NCBI GenBank assembly: GCA_013360295.1
Contig: JABWCL010000005.1
Location: 123,656-187,655 of the forward strand
Source of the DNA: Ignavibacteriaceae bacterium
GTDB lineage: Bacteria; Bacteroidota; Ignavibacteria; Ignavibacteriales; Ignavibacteriaceae
Direction: 5' to 3'
DNA length: 64,000 bases
The notes beneath the pieces were generated by a model. The model was not told the DNA's origin. It did not search any database and was given only the letters and a program-made list of their open reading frames with translations. Shown here piece after piece: positions 9,010-19,900 of this stretch. How positions within the stretch are numbered: position 1 is the first letter of the stretch; each line of letters begins with the position of its first letter. Made by a program: the position numbers and the translations under genes.

Positions 9010-9524
9010 TGTATTTCTCCTGTGGAAATTTAATTATCTGGATTCTGGAATAACTGGAAATGTTTTACCAAGATACGAAGGGGAACGGGGATTATCAAGA
9101 GAATTCAGGTTAAGAATTGTTGAACCTGATATTATCGTTAAAGTATTTAGGGAAACTGAAATTAGGTAGCTGAGTAGAGTGGAGCTATTGTTGAGACTTT
9201 AGGGACTAAGGAAAAATAAACGAATTAAAAAATGATTTATGATGATTCCGAAATGCCAAATCCCCGCTCAATCTCAGACCCGGACAGGCTCTGATAATAA
9301 ACTAATTCATAAGCCGGTACGGCGAGTACCACCTTGATTGATGACAGCGCTTCGATACGCCCGACTTAAATTGAAAAAGAAAAGAGGTCGGGCTACTCAG
9401 CGACCTTACGTTTTTAAGCTGTATATTATGCCAATTTGGGCAGAATAAATTTATCAATTATTTAATTCTTAATTTTTAATTGTACTAACAAATATTAACT
9501 TTTAACTTTTAACTTATAACTCTT
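9010..9524. other. Repeat-bearing intergenic region
   Basis: This 515-bp gap contains the third copy of repeat B at 9347-9410, preceded by AATTCATAAGCCG as in the tandem pair. It also has an AT-rich tail with the simple motif TTAATTCTTAATTTTTAATT, which recurs near 7798 and 59340. No gene, RNA or terminator was recognised in the remainder. Confidence 0.6.
9347..9410. repeat. Dispersed repeat B, third copy
   Basis: This copy matches the core of the units at 7501 and 7668: GCGCTTCGATACG, then the GCCCGACTT/AGGTCGGGC stem with an AAATTGAAAA-type loop, and CTACTCAGCGACCT. It lacks the downstream TTTGAATTAGA part. It has the same orientation as the other two copies, so the aminotransferase gene sits between direct repeats about 1.7 kb apart. 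Confidence 0.75.
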
Positions 9525-10361
9525 TCACTTAATCCCGAACTTCTTCTTCACAATGTTCGCCAGCAGCAGCGAGCCCGGCCGCGCCATTTCGCCGTGATCG
9601 AAGCCGTCAAGTTCGTAAAGGCTAACGTCTGTTCGGCCGTTGAGTTTCAGCATCTTTTCCATATACGCGTTTTCTTCATACCTTCCGAACAATTCAGTTT
9701 CCCTGTCGCCTGTAATTAAAACAATTTCCGGAGTCTTGGCTGTTACGTGATAAAGCGGCGCGTATTCATCTACTGTAGGCTGAAGTTCAGGTATTTTATT
9801 TTCACCGCGGATTGTAAAGTGAGTTATGCACTGCGGACTGAGGGGTATTAATGCCGCGAGAAGGTTATTATCTATTCCGTGTGCAGCAAGCCATTTACTA
9901 TCCATTCCGGCCATAAGAGAGAGATATCCTCCGGCAGAGTGTCCGGAAAGAACTACTTTAGTTGAATCCCCTCCGTATCTTGAAATGTTTTTAATCACCC
10001 ACGCGACTGCAGCGGCGGCATCGCGTATGTAATCTGGATTCTTCGCACGGGGAGCGAGCCGGTACCCTACGCCTGCGACTGCAATACCCTTGTTTTTTAG
10101 TTCACCGGGTATCTCTTTTTTCCCTCCCTTTAGTCCGCCGCCGTGAAACCATACTACTGTAGGAAAACCTGTTTGCTTATCGGGATAATACAGATCGAGC
10201 GTGCAGATACTGTCCTGGTAATTGTCTGCCGGATCCTGAATGTACTTTTGATTCATCAGGTAAACATATGCCGGTTTCTCCTGAGCGGAAAGCGGAGCGA
10301 AGAATAAGATTAAAATGGTGATGCTTGATGCAAAGATAGATAAATATCTTTTAGTAGTCAT
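9525..10361 (-). CDS. Exported alpha/beta hydrolase (carboxylesterase/BD-FAE-like)
   Basis: A 278-residue protein with an N-terminal signal peptide ending near LSAQ (residue 27). It carries the oxyanion-hole motif HGGG at residues 73-76 and the nucleophile elbow GHSAG with Ser142. An acidic residue in LITGDRETELF and a histidine in DGFDHGEM complete a likely Ser-Asp-His triad. The HGGG-plus-GHSAG pattern is that of the carboxylesterase/feruloyl esterase-like (BD-FAE, hormone-sensitive lipase) branch, which cleaves small ester substrates; the substrate here is unknown. Its ATG overlaps the DinB stop by one base (TAATG), so the two are translated together. Confidence 0.88.
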   Translation of the reverse strand: MTTKRYLSIFASSITILILFFAPLSAQEKPAYVYLMNQKYIQDPADNYQDSICTLDLYYPDKQTGFPTVVWFHGGGLKGGKKEIPGELKNKGIAVAGVGYRLAPRAKNPDYIRDAAAAVAWVIKNISRYGGDSTKVVLSGHSAGGYLSLMAGMDSKWLAAHGIDNNLLAALIPLSPQCITHFTIRGENKIPELQPTVDEYAPLYHVTAKTPEIVLITGDRETELFGRYEENAYMEKMLKLNGRTDVSLYELDGFDHGEMARPGSLLLANIVKKKFGIK

Positions 10362-10831
10362 TATTGATCTGAAACTAGTTTTTTTATTGAAAGCACGATA
10401 CCGGTATGAACTCCCTCGTGGAAGTGATTGAACGTTACCGCTTCTTCAAATGATGACAGTTGCACGCCCGTTGAGGTTGTATAAGGCCTGAACTCACGGA
10501 ATTTTCCGTTACTATAGTCCTCTATCGCTTTCTCCGGCAGTGAGACAAGCAACTCTTTCATCATCTGTATTCCGGGCGGGGAGACCCAGGAAGCAGGAGA
10601 GGTGCCTGTGCGAAACTGGCTGATTAGTTCTTTTGGGATATGTGTTTCTAATCTCGATAATGTATAATATAAAACCTGCTGGGTAATAATTATGTGGCCG
10701 AGGTTCCAGAGAATATTGTTTTTGAAACCCACGGGGATCCGGAGGAACTGATCATCTGACAGGCTGCCAACACCGGAGAGAATGAGTTCGCGTTCCTTGC
10801 GGAGGAGAGAGATTGATTTTAATGTATCCAA
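10361..10831 (-). CDS. DinB-superfamily protein (putative metal-dependent)
   Basis: A 156-residue helical protein with the DinB/DUF664 four-helix layout: a first helix with LLRKERELILSGVGSLSDDQF, a histidine in ILWNLGHIIIT, and a paired histidine motif near the C-terminus (FNHFHEGVHTGIVLS). These three histidine positions are the usual divalent-metal ligands of the family, which includes thiol S-transferases and stress proteins of unknown activity. The frame opens with TTG at 10831 and has only a weak ribosome site. It is coupled to the esterase downstream (stop and start share one base). The role is unknown beyond family membership. Confidence 0.82.
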   Translation of the reverse strand: MDTLKSISLLRKERELILSGVGSLSDDQFLRIPVGFKNNILWNLGHIIITQQVLYYTLSRLETHIPKELISQFRTGTSPASWVSPPGIQMMKELLVSLPEKAIEDYSNGKFREFRPYTTSTGVQLSSFEEAVTFNHFHEGVHTGIVLSIKKLVSDQ

Positions 10832-11136
10832 TGTTTTATTTGTTGATTATAAAATTATGTACCTGATAAGATAAATATAAATTTCTAAATAAAGGCATTT
10901 TGCAGAATTGGATCGTGAAGAGAACGAGGATTTACCGGATTAGCTTAGACTTCGCAGGCATTACGGTCGCTCCTATGAAATGGGCGGAAGCGTGCGGCGA
11001 TGTGTTCCACGCAATAACGCGAAGCTGACGTAGAGAACGCGGAGGAAAAATGATCTATGGTCATCCTTTTATATTTGTGTCATCTGTGTTCCGAATAAGT
11101 GAAACACAGAGGACACAGTATGAAGTGAGCGGCGGT
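10832..11136. other. Intergenic region with a degenerate repeat R copy
   Basis: A 305-bp gap between the DinB and CreD transcripts. At 11059-11119 it contains GGTCATCC, TCATCTGTGTTCC and GAAACACAGAGGACACAG, an imperfect inverted repeat of the same type as the R elements at 13.7, 24.2-24.5 and 25.3 kb. Nothing else was recognised. Confidence 0.5.
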
Positions 11137-12495
11137 TTAGTCTGATTCAGTTTTCTTTGATGAACCCAGTTCATACCAGTTGATGTTCCTGGTGATGAAC
11201 ATTGTTGTCCCAAGTATGATTGTCAAGCCTATACTTCCGATCAGCAGGGCATAATCCTGGAGCTGAAGGGTTATGTAAACAAAAAGATATGTGAATGCCA
11301 GAACAAGGACAAGTAATAGTGCCTGTTTCAGATTGCCGAAAATGGTTCTCGCGTAAAGTCCGATCATTCCGATGATGGCAACACTGGCAACCGCATACGC
11401 GAAGTCGAAGTTAGTATGTTCCGAAACTGAAATAAGCAGTGTATAAAAGAGAATCAGAGCAAGCCCAATAAGTATGTATTGGAACGGATGAACTTTTTTT
11501 CTGTTAAATATCTCTACCAGAAAAAACGTGAGGAACGTAAGCGAAATCGCGAGCAGGGCATACTTAGCAGACCTTGTGGATTTCTGGTAATCATTCATTG
11601 GCAGAAGCAGATCAACTCCAAACGCGCTGCTAAGAAGTGTATTAGTATTCTGAACTCCATACCAGAACTGGGGGTAGTTCCTGTTTAGTTCCAGTATTTT
11701 ATATTCTGAACTAAATCCGTTCTCATTTACTTTCCGGTTGTCCGGGAGGAACGCTCCTGAAAAACTGGGATCTTTCCACTCGGAGGCGATTTTTACATTT
11801 GTTTCTTTACCAAGGGGGATAAATCCGAGGTGCCTGCTTCCCTGAAGGAAGAGGTCAAAAGAAAATGTGAGATCCTTAATAACCGGCGCGGCGGCGAAAA
11901 TATTATTTACTGTTATTCCCGATGGTACGATCTGCGGAATTTTTGATCCCGGTTCGACCGGCAATACGGCACCGTTCCAGTTAAACGAAATCTTTTCCTT
12001 TATTCCCCGCAGGTCTGATATATTTATTGTCAGGAAGGCTTCATCCCACAACAGATCATACTTTTGAATTTCGGATAAATAGTTTTCGGTTCCGGAAAAG
12101 TTACCCGAGAATGAGAGCCGAGTATCATACACAACCACCTCATAAATGCCGCGACGCAGGGACTGCGGGTTAACTCTGCCGTTTACTGAAAGTAGAGAAG
12201 GGAGGAGATGCGCTTCGTCCCTGATCACTTTTTTTCTTCCGTCCTCAAGAATTTCACGGTTAAAGGGGATAGTAAGCACCGGCCCGTATACCCGCTGTTC
12301 ATTTGCCCATTTGTCGCTGACTTCTTTTATCGCGGCCTGGCGCAGCGTTTCACGCTCATCAATAAGAGACTGGATGAATGCCATCGGGATCATCAGCATA
12401 AGCATCAGAATGAAGACGGAGATCAGTTTCAGAGTCACTGATTTGCGGATCGATAGTGTTAAGCTTTCGATTATAGATTTTTCCTGTGTTTCCAT
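11137..12495 (-). CDS. creD: Inner-membrane protein CreD
   Basis: A 452-residue protein with the CreD layout. An N-terminal helix (about residues 22-45, with SVTLKLISVFILMLMLMIPM) is followed by the diagnostic SLIDERETLRQAAIKEVSDKW region. A large periplasmic domain comes next, then about six C-terminal helices ending near residue 440. CreD is a stress-linked inner-membrane protein of unknown biochemistry, in E. coli controlled by the CreBC two-component system. Here no CreBC is adjacent. Instead a winged-helix regulator and a small membrane protein lie just upstream on the same strand, an arrangement known from Bacteroidota. The ATG at 12495 is unambiguous. Confidence 0.93.
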   Translation of the reverse strand: METQEKSIIESLTLSIRKSVTLKLISVFILMLMLMIPMAFIQSLIDERETLRQAAIKEVSDKWANEQRVYGPVLTIPFNREILEDGRKKVIRDEAHLLPSLLSVNGRVNPQSLRRGIYEVVVYDTRLSFSGNFSGTENYLSEIQKYDLLWDEAFLTINISDLRGIKEKISFNWNGAVLPVEPGSKIPQIVPSGITVNNIFAAAPVIKDLTFSFDLFLQGSRHLGFIPLGKETNVKIASEWKDPSFSGAFLPDNRKVNENGFSSEYKILELNRNYPQFWYGVQNTNTLLSSAFGVDLLLPMNDYQKSTRSAKYALLAISLTFLTFFLVEIFNRKKVHPFQYILIGLALILFYTLLISVSEHTNFDFAYAVASVAIIGMIGLYARTIFGNLKQALLLVLVLAFTYLFVYITLQLQDYALLIGSIGLTIILGTTMFITRNINWYELGSSKKTESD

Positions 12496-12567
12496 AAATA
12501 TTTTACTCGTTGGTTATTATTGTTTAGAAAAGTACTTTGTTAATCAAAGTAGAGTAGCAAAAAATTT

Positions 12568-12882
12568 TTACTTTTTCTCCAGCTGTTTTTGTGATTCTAT
12601 CAGTTTCTGCAGCGCTTTCAGATGATTATCAAAAGCTTTTTTACCTTCTTTGCTTATATAATATTTTGTGTTCGGTTTCCTGTCGACAAATGATTTAACG
12701 ACACCTATATAGTTTTCCTTCTCAAGCGCTTTTATGTGACTCGCGAGATTACCGTCGGTTACGTTGAGATATTCCTTCAGTGTTATGAAATCAAGTTCGT
12801 CATTTACCGCGAGGGCGGACATGATCCCGAGTTTGACGCGGCTCTCGAACGCTTTATTCAACGCCTCAATTGCAGATTTCAC
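12568..12882 (-). CDS. Winged-helix transcriptional regulator
   Basis: A 104-residue single-domain winged-helix DNA-binding protein. Helix-turn-helix segments span roughly residues 15-60 (RVKLGIMSALAVNDELDF, LKEYLNVTDGNLASHIKALEKENYIGV), and a wing follows with KPNTKYYISKEGKKAFDNHL. This is the HTH_34/ArsR-like type common in Bacteroidota. It starts with GTG at 12882, overlapping the upstream stop (GTGA), and lies 72 bp before creD. It probably regulates its own operon, but no operator was identified. The C-terminal helix is likely the dimer interface. Confidence 0.88.
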   Translation of the reverse strand: MKSAIEALNKAFESRVKLGIMSALAVNDELDFITLKEYLNVTDGNLASHIKALEKENYIGVVKSFVDRKPNTKYYISKEGKKAFDNHLKALQKLIESQKQLEKK

Positions 12883-13496
12883 CGCTGGTACCTGTAATGA
12901 AGGAAGATTCCGTAAATGATATGGACTGCTCCGAAACCGAGCGCCCAGAGAATAAGGCTGTATTCCGGGTAAACGGCTGCTGCCAGGCCCAGTACAATTT
13001 GTATCAGCCCGAGATACCGCACTTCACCAAAAGTATACTTACTTGCATTGAAGAGTGACAAACCGTAAAAAATTAACATCGTCGCCGGAATTAATCCAAT
13101 TAAACTGTGCGATAATAAAATAATAATCAGCAGGCCGCCTGAGCCAAGCGGTACAATCATATCTGTCATCAGCATTCTTGAAGCCGGATTCCAGACCACC
13201 TCCCCTTTTTTCACCGCATTTCTATAAGAGAGGAAAATTGCTGAACCGAGCGCCAGCGCGAGGACGATAAAAGCAAGAATAATCAGGTTTGTAAGCTCCC
13301 CTGGTTGGAGCGCACTGCCGTAAATGGAGCCGTCGGGGATAAAATTAAAAATCCCGTAAGCTATATATGCGCCTGCAAGCGCATAGACGCCGGCTAATAC
13401 TCCCGCCCAGCCTGAGAGGGAAAGAAATTTTGAAGACCGCTCCATCATGGAACGGATCTCGGTTATGTCACGAAGATAGTCCTGGGTGTCTTTCAT
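12879..13496 (-). CDS. Multi-pass membrane protein of the creD operon
   Basis: From the ATG at 13496 the product is about 205 residues, beginning MKDTQDYLRDITEIRSMMERSSKFLSL (start given in part). It has about six hydrophobic helices (FLSLSGWAGVLAGVYALAGAY, LIILAFIVLALALGSAIF and others). The frame is open to a TTG at 13547, which would add 17 residues; neither start has a strong ribosome site. I chose the ATG because the conserved-looking amphipathic stretch begins there. Its stop overlaps the GTG of the winged-helix regulator, so the two are translationally coupled. It could be the sensor or target partner of the regulator; that is inference. Confidence 0.8.
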   Translation of the reverse strand: MKDTQDYLRDITEIRSMMERSSKFLSLSGWAGVLAGVYALAGAYIAYGIFNFIPDGSIYGSALQPGELTNLIILAFIVLALALGSAIFLSYRNAVKKGEVVWNPASRMLMTDMIVPLGSGGLLIIILLSHSLIGLIPATMLIFYGLSLFNASKYTFGEVRYLGLIQIVLGLAAAVYPEYSLILWALGFGAVHIIYGIFLHYRYQR

Positions 13497-13969
13497 ACTA
13501 AAAGTACTTTTTATTTCAAAGTTAATCACATTGCCCATCCTGTGCAAGGCTTTTTAATTATTTGTCAGGGTAAAAATCCGGTAGGAATTTAATTTTAATT
13601 CCCTTTGGTAACGGGTAAATATGGTTTTCAGAAAGAGGTAAGGATAACGCCGCCAAAATCAATCTGCGGTCATCCGTTAAAATCTGTGTTATCTGTGTCC
13701 AATTGAAAATTGGCAAATGCGATGACGAAGGTAAGGCGGGACACAGATCAGATTGGATGGCAGCAGATTAAAAACTGGTAATCCCGAGCGATCCGTGACG
13801 GAAACGATTGAACTTTTTATTAAATTACTGTTACTGTCGCAATTAATGCTAATCCATAAAAAATTCTTAAATTTGTAATGACTTTGCCTGCGAAGATTTT
13901 TTGCCAATAGGTGGCAGAGTCCATACGAGAGTTCTGCGTTCTTTTTTTAAATAATTTTTTTGATTCCTC
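13497..13969. other. Divergent intergenic region upstream of the giant kinase
   Basis: A gap of about 470 bp between the creD operon (minus) and the kinase (plus), so it should carry both promoters. It contains one R-type repeat at 13661-13770. The 150 bp before the kinase start are AT-rich; no clear ribosome site precedes the ATG at 13970, only an A/T-rich leader with GATTCCTC. No operator was identified. Confidence 0.45.
13661..13770. repeat. Dispersed repeat R, copy 1
   Basis: An imperfect palindromic element. AATCTGCGGTCATCCGTTAA, then AATCTGTGTTATCTGTGTCC, is mirrored by GGGACACAGATCAGATTGGA and TGGCAGCAGATT around a centre with AATTGAAAATTGGCAAATGC. It is clearly homologous to the copies at 24177, 24354 and 25339 but lacks their terminal CCCCGA/TCGGGG hairpin. 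Noncoding. Confidence 0.8.
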
Positions 13970-16900
13970 ATGAAAAGACAAACCAAAAATACGGACAAAA
14001 ATAACTCAACCTCTGAAACGCTCCAAAAAGAACTTGAGCGAGCCATTAAAGCCTCCGAAAACTGCGAAAAACTGACGCGGCGTTTATCGTTTGATCTTCA
14101 GGAGCGCGAGAAAGAATTGCGGTGTCAGGATCAGTTTGCGCGCCTGCTGGTTAAGCCAGGCCTGAGTATCACATCTTTCCTTAAAGAGTCAGTTTCATTA
14201 CTTTCGGATGCCTTCCAGTTCCCGGAAAAAGCATCGGTCAGAATCACCGCGGAAGGACATCAGGCAAAAACCTCAGGATTTAAAGTTACAGCAGACTGCC
14301 TAGAAATTCAGTATCCACCAAAAGGCCAACCGGCAGTCCTTATCCAGGTATGTTATAAATTCAAAAAAAATTCCAGGCCGGAGAAAATCTTTCTTCCAGA
14401 GGAAAAACGTCTTCTGCAGGATATCGCCGCCAAAATTGCTTTTTATATTTCCAGCACCCAAAAAACTGAAGAACTCATAGCAAGCGAAAACAGGTACGAG
14501 TACCTAATCAATGTTATCAGGGATGTGATCTTTAAAATTGACGGGAAGGGCGTAATCACCTATATAAGTCCCTCAATAAAAAATTTACTCGGGTATGATG
14601 CTAAAGAAATAACCGGCAGCGATTTATTTTTCAAACTGCTTTTTGATAACCTTGGGAAACTCAAAAAAGAATTTAAAAAACTTCCTGAAAGTGAATTCCG
14701 GAACGCTACTCATAAGGTGTCACATAAAGACGGGACAGACAGATGGCTGAGGAGCAGTTCAATAATCATATCTGAAAAGGGGAAAGTCAGCGGTATAGTC
14801 GGTTCACTTTCGGATATTACTGAACTTAAAAAGATAGAGGCGGAACTCCACAAAAGCGAAAAACTGTATAGATCATTCCTCCAGGCTTCGCCGGACATGA
14901 TCGCAGTGACTGACCTGACCGGGAAAATTACATTCATTTCTCAAAAGTCTGCGGAAATTTTTGGATTAAGCGACTCGAGTTTCTTCATAGGTAAGAATAT
15001 TGCCGCCTTTACCTCGGCAGAGGACTCAGGTCGCGCTTCGAATGATCTAAACCAAAGACTAACAGGAGAACTTTTTCAAACCCGGGAATATACCGCGCAA
15101 AAGCCGGACGGCACACTTCTTACTCTTGAAGTTTCCGGTAATTTCTTTAATGATGAATCCGGTTCCCCCGCGGGAATGATTTTTGCGGCCAGGGACGTAT
15201 CCTCGAGAAAAGAACTTGAGAAGAAACTTAAAGACAGTGAAGCTCTCTATAAGTCCGTTACTACCGCCTCGCCCGACATCATCACTTTTACTGATCTTGA
15301 AGGGAAGATTCTTTTTGCTTCACCGAGCGTTTTAAAAATGTTTGGCGGCTCTAGCACTGATGAATTCACCGGGCGCAACCTTATGGAGTTCATACATTCC
15401 GATTCACACGTAAAAGCGATCAACGGCATAACTGAGATGGTGAAGGGGAACATGCTTGGTGCTGAAGAATATGTGGGATTAAGACTGGACGGTACGACAT
15501 TTGATATAGAGGTTAACGGCGAGATCATCAGGGATGAACGCGGGAATCCTCTTAACATGATGTTTGTTACCAGGGATATTACAAAGAGAAAAGGCCTTGA
15601 GAGAAAATTTACAGAGGCTGAACAGCTTAACCGCACTGTCTTTGAAGCCTCTCCTGACGGAATAGTGATCCACGACCTTAAAGGCAATATTATTCTCGCG
15701 TCGCCAAAATTTGCCGAAATGATGGGCGTAACGGAACCGGGAAATTTAACCGGCAGAAGTTTATATGAATTTACGGATTCAACAGGGATCAAATCACCGC
15801 CAGCCATCGCACCCGAAACCCCGGACAGAAAACCGGCACGCAGTTTTGAGCTAAAAGGCCTCCGTGCAGACGGAAAAGTTATAGACATTGAAGTGAACGC
15901 TCAGCCTATTATCGGGGAGGGAGGGGATATGACGAGAATTGTCTCCATCGCGAGGGATGTAACAGAGCGGAAGAACCTGGAACGGTTAGCAAGGGAAAGC
16001 CAGGAAAAGTACCGGACCCTGGTAGAGACCGTTGATGAAGTAATATTTGATATTAAAGCCGACGGAACGATAGATTTTCTTAGTCCCTCCGTCTTTAAGT
16101 TGATTGGCTATACCGTAGAAGAACTAATTGGAAAAAATTTCCTGCAATTTGTCTACGAAGAGGACTTAAAAGAGATCGCTCACTCACTCAGGTCAATTGG
16201 CCATAACCACCGCCCCTTCATAGATTACAGGTACAGAACAAAGGCTGGCGACATTGTCTGGGTACGCTCCTCAGTGGTTCCCGTCTTTGAGGGAGAAAAA
16301 ATAGTAAGCATCAGGGGTACACTGATGAATATTACACACCAGAAGGAAGCGGAAGCGAAACTAATAAATGCGGAGAGAGAGACAAGCGAGATTCTTGCTT
16401 CAATGCCGATCGGAGTTGCGGTCTTTGACGAAAAAGAAAAACTTGTTTTTACCAATTCGGAATTTAGGTACATTACTGGCTACACTGCTGAGGGTATTGG
16501 ATCCGTTAGTAATTGGTGGGAAATGGCATATCCGGATGGCAACTACAGGGAGTACATGAAGAATGCCTGGTATAAAGAGACGGAAAGATCTCTCGCTACC
16601 GGCACCCCATTCATTCCCGTGGAGGCAAAAATCAGGTGCGCGGACGGTTCAACAGTTATTGCTGAAGTGAGCTTTTCACTTATCGGCAGGAGAGGTGTTG
16701 CGACTTTTGTTGATATTACGGCAAGGAAAAAAACAGAAGAGATGCTGCGCCAAAGAGAGGAAGATTACCGCTTGCTGGTTGAGTCCATTAATGATGTGAT
16801 TTTTGAAGCGGATGACAGCGGCAGAATAAAGTATATCAGCCCGGCGGTCTATGATATACTTGGTTATCACGAGGAAGAGTTAACGGGGCGCAGCTTTTTC

Positions 16901-19900
16901 GATATTCTGCTCCCGGAAGAGAGAGAGCAATTCTCCGCCGCAGTTTCATCGCTCGAAACGAGTATAGAACAAGATGTTACTTCTTATGAATACAGGTTTT
17001 TTCACAAGGACAGGAGCCCAAAGTGGCTGCGCTTCTCTCCTTCTCCGGTCTATACCTACGGTAAACTGAAAGGGTACAGGGGCGTTATCACCGACGTAAA
17101 TGAGAAGAGGCTCGCTCTGGATAAACTGAGCGAGCAGAAGTTGTATATAGAATCAATCCTGCGGTCGCTGCAGGATATGATCTTTGTGCTCGATTCCGGA
17201 TGCAGGATAATTGATTATATAGCGCCCGAGAATGACGATCTTTATGCTCCGCCTGAATTTTTCCTCAATAAAAGCGTGCACGAAATTTTCCCACCTGAGT
17301 TATCGGGCTTGTTGGAAAAGAATATTCTTGCGCTCCTTAGCGGGGAGACGGTAGAGCGTATTGAATACAAACTGCCTATGAGTGACGGACTCAGATATTA
17401 CGAAGCCCAGTTTTCGAGCCTGGGGGCTGACAGGGTCATCTCGAAGATAACCAACATTACTCAGAGAAAATTAACCGAACTGCGTGTAACTGAAAGCGAA
17501 AGGAAATTCAGGTTCCTCTTTGATAATATGGCGCAGGGGGTTATTTACCAGGATGCTAACGGTGAAATATTATCCATCAACCCCTCCGCTCTAAAGATAC
17601 TCGGACTGACTGAATCTGAACTGAAAGCCAGTTCAACAAGAGAGAGATTTGGTGTCATCAGGGAAGACGGAACGGAAATCAAATCGGATGAGCAGCCGGT
17701 TGCCAAAGTAAAAGTTACCGGGAAGCCGGTTCGTGATCAGATCATCGGCATTTTTAACCCTAGATTGAACGATCGCAGGTGGCTCCTTGTTAATGCTGAA
17801 CCGGAGTACGATGATGACGGGACGAATCTGATCGGAATTTTCGAAACATTTACAGATATCACAGCCCAGAAAAAGTCTGAGAACGAACTTCTGCGACAGT
17901 CAAAAATGCAGGAGATCCTTATGAAGATCTCAACCACCTATATCACTCTTCCCCAGGATAAGTTAAGCGGCGCAATCAATGAATCCTTAAAGGAGATAGG
18001 TGAGTTTATCGGCGCTGACAGGTTTTATATTATTGAATATGATTTCAAGAAGAATACCAGTAACAATACTTATGAATGGTGTGCCGACGGGATAGAGCCG
18101 CAGATTCATAATCTGCAGGATATATCGGTCGAATTTATTCCTGACTGGGTGGAAAAGCACAGGAAGGGGGAAGTCCTGATAGTTGAAAACGTGCAAGCGC
18201 TCCCGCACGGCAGTTCCCTGCGGGAAATTCTTGAACCCCAGGAGATAAAAAGTCTTATTGCCGTACCGATTATGGTTGGTGATAAATGTACCGGCTTCGC
18301 GGGATTTGATTCAGTAAAAGGTTATCATAATTTTTCAGAAAGCGAGACTAAACTTCTTAAGATTTTCACACAAATGCTCGCGAGTGTCGAGCTAAGATTT
18401 AAGACAGAGAAAGCAATCGCCGAGAGCGAATACAGGTTCAGGAAACTGTTTGAGAACATGGCGCAGGGGGTTATCTACCAGGATGCAGACGGCATTGCTA
18501 TTGATGCTAATTCGGCTGCTGAAAGACTCCTTGGATTGACTGTGGACCAGATGCGCGGAAGAACTTCAGTGCATCCGGAGTGGCGTGCAATTAGGGAGGA
18601 CGGAAGCGATTTCCCTGGAAGCGAGCATCCTCCGATGGTGGCTCTGAGGACCGGTAAGCCGGTTCATAATGTAATAATAGGGATATACAATCCGTCACTT
18701 AGAAGTCACGTGTGGCTGCTTACTAACGGAGAACCCGAGTTCAGAGACGGCGAAGATAAACCGTATCGTGTATTCTCAACTTTCACCGATATAACTGAAT
18801 CCAGAAATGCCGCGTTACAACTGGAAGAAAACAGGAGATTCCTGGCGGCGATTATCGAGAACAGCGGTTCGCTTATCTATGTGAAGAGCGAAGACGGCAG
18901 ATATATTACAGCAAACCGGAGATGGGAGGAGGTCACAGGAATCAGTAAAAAAGATACAATTGGCAAGACTGACGCCGAGCTTTTTGGTGCCGATAATGTT
19001 GCCGAATTCAGAAAGAATGATCTGATCGCTTTCAATTCGGATTCTTCGATTACCACTGAGGAAATTCTTGATACTCCAAATGGAACTAAATATTTTCTGG
19101 CCATAAAATTTCCGGTCAGGGACGCGAACGGTCAACGAACCGGCATCTGCGGAATGAGTACTGAGATTACCGACATAAAACTGGCTGAGAAGGAATTACG
19201 CGCCAGCCAGGAACGGCTTTCCAATCTCGTTAACTCTCAGACCAATTATGTCCTCCGGACTGATATCAATGGTAATTATACTTACTGGAATGATAAATAC
19301 AGAGAGGATTTCGGATGGTTATACTCTGAGGAAAGCCTGGAGAAAGCATCCGCTCTCTCGGCGATTTGCCCTCATCATCACCAGAGGACCTACGAAACGG
19401 TTGAGAAGTGTATTTTAAGACCCGGGAATATTGTTAAGGTTGAACTTGACAAACCGCTCAAAGACGGAAGTATTTGCACCACTTTGTGGGAGTTTGTCTG
19501 CCTTACCGACGCTGACGGAAATCCCTCAGAAATTCAGTGTATGGGGATAGATATCACCGAACTGAAGAATAAAGAGAATGAACTTACCCGGTCGAATGAA
19601 CGCTCGCTTTCGATCATGAACGCTATGGAATCTTTTATCTATATCGCGGATATAGATACACACGAACTCCTTTTTGTTAATGAGTACGGAAGTAAAACTT
19701 GGGGAAGAGACATTGTTGGGAAAAAATGCTTTACCGAATTACAGGGCTCTGATAAACCGTGCGATTTCTGCACAAACAAAAATCTTATTGATTCGGAAGG
19801 AAACCCAACGGACGGATACAACTGGGAATTTCAGAACCTTGTTAATAAAAGATGGTACAGCATTCAGGATAAGGCTATACGCTGGAATGACGGCAGGCTC

